A stretch of DNA of 64,000 nt from NCBI GenBank assembly GCA_009711805.1, contig VEMX01000017.1, positions 20,327 to 84,326 on the forward strand, read 5' to 3'. Shown piece by piece: positions 60,022 to 64,000 of the stretch. Source of the DNA: Balneolaceae bacterium. GTDB taxonomy: Bacteria; Bacteroidota; Rhodothermia; Balneolales; Balneolaceae. Every line of letters starts with the position of its first letter. Position 1 is the stretch's first letter. Both the position numbers and the translations under genes were made by a program. The notes under the pieces were generated by a model. It was not told the origin of the DNA. It did not search any database and saw only the letters and a program-made list of their open reading frames with translations.

Positions 60022-62103
60022 TTATTCTGCATGCTTCTCATACGATTGCCTGATCAAATACATCGCATATTCAATATCATCAATGGTAGTCAGGCGAAAT
60101 TCTACATTCCCATTACCCCATTTACCCAACCCTGTAATATCCCTGCATTGTTCTTTCGGGTCTTCTATTTGATCGAAATCCATATTCAGAATTAACCCCA
60201 ATTCCGTTTTGTGGGGTACAATGTCAACAAAGTTGGTTGTATTCTTATACGCTATATACAGCTTTCGTATCACTTCACTAACAGAACTTTCCAAATCCAG
60301 TATCCTTTCTCGTATTTGCTCAAAAAGAAGCAGTGATTCGCCTTGCAGATAGGTATGGTCGTCTAATGTATATTCCGATTCTTCTTTAGACTCTTCTTCC
60401 TTTTGGTAATGGGCCAGCTTTTCTTCTGACAGTGCAGGATACTGCCAAATATTTGCAACCTTAGATGCGAGTTCTTCCGAACGCTCCAATATGGCCGCAT
60501 CATCCCATTCTGATTTTGAAGCCAAACTGCGATTAAGACGAATAGGACTATCTTTGAAGCCGCCTTCCATATCTCTTTTTACAGTAAATGGGCGGTCACT
60601 CAGTTCCGGATTATAGCCAGTAAGTGTTAAGTTGCCAATTGTATGCAAGTATTTTTCATGAATAAGCTCCCAATTTTCACCAAGTGCTTCTTTCCACTCC
60701 TTGCTCATATTCTTGTTTTGAGGCATGATGTGTTCGATTGTATACTCATCTACCTTCACACTCTCTTTTCGCCCATCATTCTCCAGCTTATCCAATAGAT
60801 ACCCTCTACTCCTGAAGTTATAGACATCCCTCACTTTTAATTCCTGTTCCAGTTCACTATTTGTTGGAAAACGACGATATGTAGATTTATTGATGAATGC
60901 AGCTTTTACCGAATCAAGATAATCGGTTTTAACGATATCCTTGCTGAAGGTCTGGAAGGTTTTGTTTAAACTGTTTGTGGGGATACCGCAGATGGCTCTT
61001 CTAAATACATATGATTCTATCATTCGTAAAATCTGAATGAATTCTTCCTTCCCTAAAATCCTCTCTTTAAAATCGATATATAGCTCCAGAATAAAAGGAT
61101 AGGACACATCAACACGTAGTGTTTTAATATCCTGAAATACCTCAAGCAATTCTGCGTCTGGTTCTTTGAGTAGCGCGAAATTGACATAGTAACCGCTATA
61201 CGTATGGATTTCTTTCAAAAGTGTTTCTATAGAAAATTCCTGCCCTTGTGAATGGACGTATTTCTTAAACTCTTCATACACCTCTTTCACTTTGGGGATA
61301 TCACCCGTTTTCAGGGTTAGGAAGTCCCTCATAAAGCTGTCAAAAAGAGAGGCATGATCGTAACCAAAACGTAGCTCCATTGGGCGCCAATAATCTTCAT
61401 ATAGTCGATTCTGTTCCTTGGTCTCCTCACCCATAAGCACATAATTTCGAATCAAATCTGCCTGAGAAAGATCAAGTCCTGTGGAGTTCAGGCTCTCAAA
61501 TATAAGCTGTGGATTGTCGTGGCTGCGATCCAGCGCGATATCTACAATGATAAGTTTCTGAAGCCCTTGGTATAACTTTTTCAAGTCATATTTACCTGAT
61601 GCCATCCGGTCATGGAACAATCTGAAATTATCAAGGAGTCTGGGTGAAGGTGATTCTCCTGGATCAAGACTCTTTAATACTTTTTTTAGTGTTGGGTTAT
61701 CTCCCCTGGTAAGCACCAGCTTATAACGTAAATCTCCCTCTTCGTCAGAATTGAACAGGAAATAGTTTCTCAGCTTTTTACTGCTGATGCCTATATCGAG
61801 TTCCTGTTCTTCGATCACCTTAGCCAAAGCTGCAACCAACAAGGTAATAGTTGTAAGGCGCTGCTGGCCATCGATAACCAAAAGCTCGGGAACTGCTGTT
61901 ACGTTGTAGATGCCCTTTTCAATGTAGACAACAGAACCTATAAAATGACCGGTGTTTTTATCATCTGAACCGATTCGGACAATATCGTCCCACAGTTTAA
62001 CGCACTGCTGGCGTTTCCAGCTGTAGGTACGCTGATACACCGGGATAATGAATTGTTTGGGGGCATTTAAAAACTTTGGCAGGTTGGTTTCTTTGGCTTT
62101 CAT
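60022..62103 (-). CDS. DUF262-DUF1524-DUF5655 GmrSD-like restriction protein
   Basis: A 693-residue fused protein. The N-terminal DUF262 domain shows the ParB-like nucleotide-binding phrases IPVYQRTYSWKRQQ and VIDGQQRLTTI (near residue 79). The central DUF1524 HNH nuclease has YTIEHIMPQN (near 456) and the later Asn-rich HTIGNLTLTGYNPELSD. The last 110 residues resemble DUF5655. GmrSD proteins cut DNA with modified bases such as glucosylated hydroxymethylcytosine, so this module could attack phages that evade type I restriction. Specificity for modified bases is inferred from the family. It lies between the DUF3800 gene and ietA. Confidence 0.88.
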   Translation of the reverse strand: MKAKETNLPKFLNAPKQFIIPVYQRTYSWKRQQCVKLWDDIVRIGSDDKNTGHFIGSVVYIEKGIYNVTAVPELLVIDGQQRLTTITLLVAALAKVIEEQELDIGISSKKLRNYFLFNSDEEGDLRYKLVLTRGDNPTLKKVLKSLDPGESPSPRLLDNFRLFHDRMASGKYDLKKLYQGLQKLIIVDIALDRSHDNPQLIFESLNSTGLDLSQADLIRNYVLMGEETKEQNRLYEDYWRPMELRFGYDHASLFDSFMRDFLTLKTGDIPKVKEVYEEFKKYVHSQGQEFSIETLLKEIHTYSGYYVNFALLKEPDAELLEVFQDIKTLRVDVSYPFILELYIDFKERILGKEEFIQILRMIESYVFRRAICGIPTNSLNKTFQTFSKDIVKTDYLDSVKAAFINKSTYRRFPTNSELEQELKVRDVYNFRSRGYLLDKLENDGRKESVKVDEYTIEHIMPQNKNMSKEWKEALGENWELIHEKYLHTIGNLTLTGYNPELSDRPFTVKRDMEGGFKDSPIRLNRSLASKSEWDDAAILERSEELASKVANIWQYPALSEEKLAHYQKEEESKEESEYTLDDHTYLQGESLLLFEQIRERILDLESSVSEVIRKLYIAYKNTTNFVDIVPHKTELGLILNMDFDQIEDPKEQCRDITGLGKWGNGNVEFRLTTIDDIEYAMYLIRQSYEKHAE

Positions 62104-62124
62104 ATAGACGAATGATATTATTTT

Positions 62125-62967
62125 CTATTTCAAACTCTCAGGAACAAAGCTGTAAAAATATTCAGCCGTATCACATCTTCCCCTTTTCGGAAATGAATTA
62201 CTCATGCAAATGCAACGAGATTCAATTATTGCATACCATTCTTCCAATTTATTTAATTCTCCTTCATAAGATTCCTCCTCAAAGCCATTTTCTATCTCAA
62301 GATATTTCCTAACAAAATAACTTATGAAATCTGCTAATTGAATCATTCCCACTTGTTTTGAGTCTACAAAATGTGGCACATCAACAATTTTAGCTAAGTC
62401 ATCTTGATGTTTTACTTTATCATAATATGTCCTCGACCATTCCGGTGGGGTGAGCAGTAACTCAGTAAATTTCTTTTGTTCGCGATGCTGATGGTCAAAT
62501 ACCAATACAGAATTATTCTTACTCTCTTTTTTTCTTCTTGTCCCACCTCTCTTCGCTCCTTGCATACATTTTTGTAGCGATAACGTGATGTGAAATGATA
62601 AAAATTGCCATAAACTTTCTATGTCTTTACTAAAATCATTTCCTTTGTGCTCTTCATTAAATTTATTTGTGTCGACAGCAGTAAAAATAACATGATGTTT
62701 TCTTTTAGTTAACCATTCGAAAATGACATCAATTATTATTGACCTTTGAGGCCCATCTATTCCCCGCCACTCACCATTCCCCCTGTATAGCTCATGTGTA
62801 TGAATCTCCGTAATTTCTTTGCCGACCAGTTTTTCACTTAAATAGTTTAACAAACTATCCCAATCTTCTTTTGTGGGTCTCATTCTTGCCGCATCAGCAA
62901 TTACCCCTGCCATCACTGCAATTGATTCTCCTCCGGTACCTCTCTCATCTAAGTACACAAATTTCAA
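62125..62967 (-). CDS. DUF3800 family protein
   Basis: A 280-residue protein with the DUF3800 (RNase H-like) layout: KFVYLDERGTGG at the start, VLVFDHQHREQKK in the middle and VGMIQLADFISYFVRKYLE near the end, giving acidic residues suited to metal binding. DUF3800 genes often lie beside restriction and other defence genes, but their role is not established. Its start codon overlaps the hsdS stop by four bases and it precedes the DUF262 gene by 21 bases. Confidence 0.82.
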   Translation of the reverse strand: MKFVYLDERGTGGESIAVMAGVIADAARMRPTKEDWDSLLNYLSEKLVGKEITEIHTHELYRGNGEWRGIDGPQRSIIIDVIFEWLTKRKHHVIFTAVDTNKFNEEHKGNDFSKDIESLWQFLSFHITLSLQKCMQGAKRGGTRRKKESKNNSVLVFDHQHREQKKFTELLLTPPEWSRTYYDKVKHQDDLAKIVDVPHFVDSKQVGMIQLADFISYFVRKYLEIENGFEEESYEGELNKLEEWYAIIESRCICMSNSFPKRGRCDTAEYFYSFVPESLK

Positions 62968-63884
62968 ACCCCAACCTCCCCCGAAATCAACTTCGGCAAC
63001 AGCGTATCTCTTAGCTTTGAGAGTGTTAAAACTTCCAAAGAATTTGATTTTAGTTTTTTGAAAATTGGTTCAACAAATTCTGTAAAGGCATTAACCATTT
63101 CTTTTTGAGGAACAAGAATTGGCATCTTTTTAATTATTTTTGAATTGATAGCCTTTGCTATTGAAGAGGTGCTGCCCAAAGCATTAAAATCAAATTGAGA
63201 AAGATATAGAAACAAATACTTTGAAGATAACTGAGGATTTTCACCTAATTTAAAATGTGCAATAGCTTCATTAGTTGTCATCTCACCAATTGTAATTGCT
63301 GTTCTCCCAATTGTCATTTTAAAGCTAAGTATTACCGTATTATCTGGTACAACTCGCACGTTTTTTTCTTCAATTGCTTCTCTGGTTAAATATTCTGACG
63401 TGTCCAAAGCATAAATGCCATATGTGCCCATATCCTTAATGGAAACCCATTTAACATCATTGTCACTTTTCGAAAACCAATGCTTCTCTTTTCTGGGAGG
63501 AGTTTTACCTATTCCGATATCCGCAATTTCCTGAGCTTGCTCGTATACCCACCCCTTAGGCACCTCACCAATCTCACTCTCCAACAGTTCATCCGGAAAG
63601 AGCTCGGCGGTGCGGGAGAGCTGCTGTTGCTGGGCCTCCGACATGCGGGAGAGCTTTTGATCAAGAGCGGCTTCAATCTCGCCCCAGCCCATTTCAAGTG
63701 AAACTCCTGCAAAGGCGGCCATGGCCGCACGGTTGGGATCACGGCCGGCGGACCTGGCTTCGATTTTTGCGCGGACAGGATCAAAATCTACAAACCAGCT
63801 TTTGAAAATCGCCTGCGCCATCGCCTCCAGCGTCTCGTTGATTTGTTGATTAAGGTGGATTTTTTTATCTAAACCCGAGTTCAA
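62964..63884 (-). pseudogene. hsdS: truncated type I specificity subunit (second half)
   Basis: The frame encodes about 306 residues but begins in the middle of a normal HsdS: it opens with the central conserved region (LDKKIHLNQQINETLEAMAQ, then FKSWFVDFDPVRAK), followed by target-recognition domain 2 and the C-terminal conserved helix (KLRDTLLPKLISGE). The first recognition domain is missing because IS30-like DNA starts at about 63885. The nominal start is a TTG at the junction. A half-HsdS can sometimes work as a homodimer with a symmetric target, so loss of function is likely but not certain. Confidence 0.85.
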
Positions 63885-63908
63885 GTCATAAGTGCAACAC
63901 GAAAAAAT

Positions 63909-63937
63909 AACCCTGAGGGGATCCCCCCAGGGTTTTC
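63909..63937. terminator. bidirectional terminator inside the IS end
   Basis: AACCCTG with CAGGGTT and an inner GGGG/CCCC form a strong stem (63909-63934). TTTT follows on the plus strand and ATTTTTT on the minus strand. It shields the transposase from outside transcription and also blocks transcription from the IS into hsdS. Confidence 0.75.
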
Positions 63938-63964
63938 GGCCAAGCGTGGTATATTCGTGTTATC

Positions 63965-64000
63965 ATGCAAAAATACAACCAACTTGACCTACAAGATCGT
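63965..64000 (+). CDS. IS30-like transposase, first 12 codons (partial)
   Basis: The frame begins ATG and encodes MQKYNQLDLQDR up to the window edge, which resembles the beginning of Bacteroidota IS30-family transposases (pattern M-x-K-Y-x-Q-L-x-L-x-x-R). The family assignment rests on this short stretch and the surrounding IS features only. Confidence 0.65.
   Translation, partial: MQKYNQLDLQDR

Larger units (their letters stand above)
63886..64000 (+). mobile_element. left end of an IS30-like insertion sequence (continues past the window)
   Basis: Sequence from about 63886 differs from hsdS and contains the candidate terminal repeat TAAGTGCAACACG, a bidirectional terminator and the start of a transposase gene on the plus strand. 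The exact end lies between 63885 and 63908. The element interrupts hsdS. Confidence 0.72.

Overview
The window looks like a chromosome segment of a Balneolota or Bacteroidota bacterium (Balneola/Gracilimonas-like). GC content is moderate. Core genes of that lineage are present: PorQ (a type IX secretion protein), LptD, Mla-type lipid transport, PadR-linked MacB/FtsX permeases, LysM/RlpA and LytTR systems. Three promoters have the Bacteroidota layout TTG-N21-TAnnTTTG; two of them precede tRNA genes. The exact genus cannot be read from the sequence.

Bases 1-49,600 are mostly core genome. In order they hold: a DUF3052 gene cut by the window edge and a dihaem cytochrome c; a PadR regulator with its MacB/FtsX permease; a repeat-rich gap (about 4,160-4,860); an S9 peptidase; a NYN/cold-shock protein; the HIT-aroQ-flippase operon; tRNA-Lys; a secreted PLD-SNase-HhH protein; the ftsB-like/ROK/lptD run; ribD-ribE; ppiD; mlaEFD; porQ with a K+ channel, aroC, TPR, LysM-RlpA and CPBP genes; an ECF sigma factor converging on a histidine kinase; tRNA-Leu-tig-clpP-clpX; cutA; nif3 with a cysteine-less zinc-ribbon homologue; a yggS/DivIVA cluster; purine nucleoside phosphorylase; an asparaginase; a lipoprotein-LytS-LytTR operon with a likely binding site; sdaA; a MITE-like element; and an amidohydrolase.

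At 49,664-49,711 lies the 3' half of a tRNA-Arg(TCG) gene with CCA and a terminator, but no 5' half. This is the signature of an integrated element, and the DNA to its right has a different character. That DNA holds AT-rich genes (DUF3192 lipoprotein, two HTH proteins with C-terminal membrane segments behind an operator-like region, a small acidic protein, a primase-polymerase). They are followed by an almost gapless minus-strand run: truncated hsdS, DUF3800, DUF262-DUF1524-DUF5655 (GmrSD-like), AAA ATPase (IetA-like), subtilisin protease (IetS-like) and hsdR. A type I restriction locus thus encloses three further defence-type modules. At the right edge an IS30-like element has removed the first half of hsdS, and hsdM, if present, lies outside the window. 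This nested defence cluster is the most interesting part of the window.
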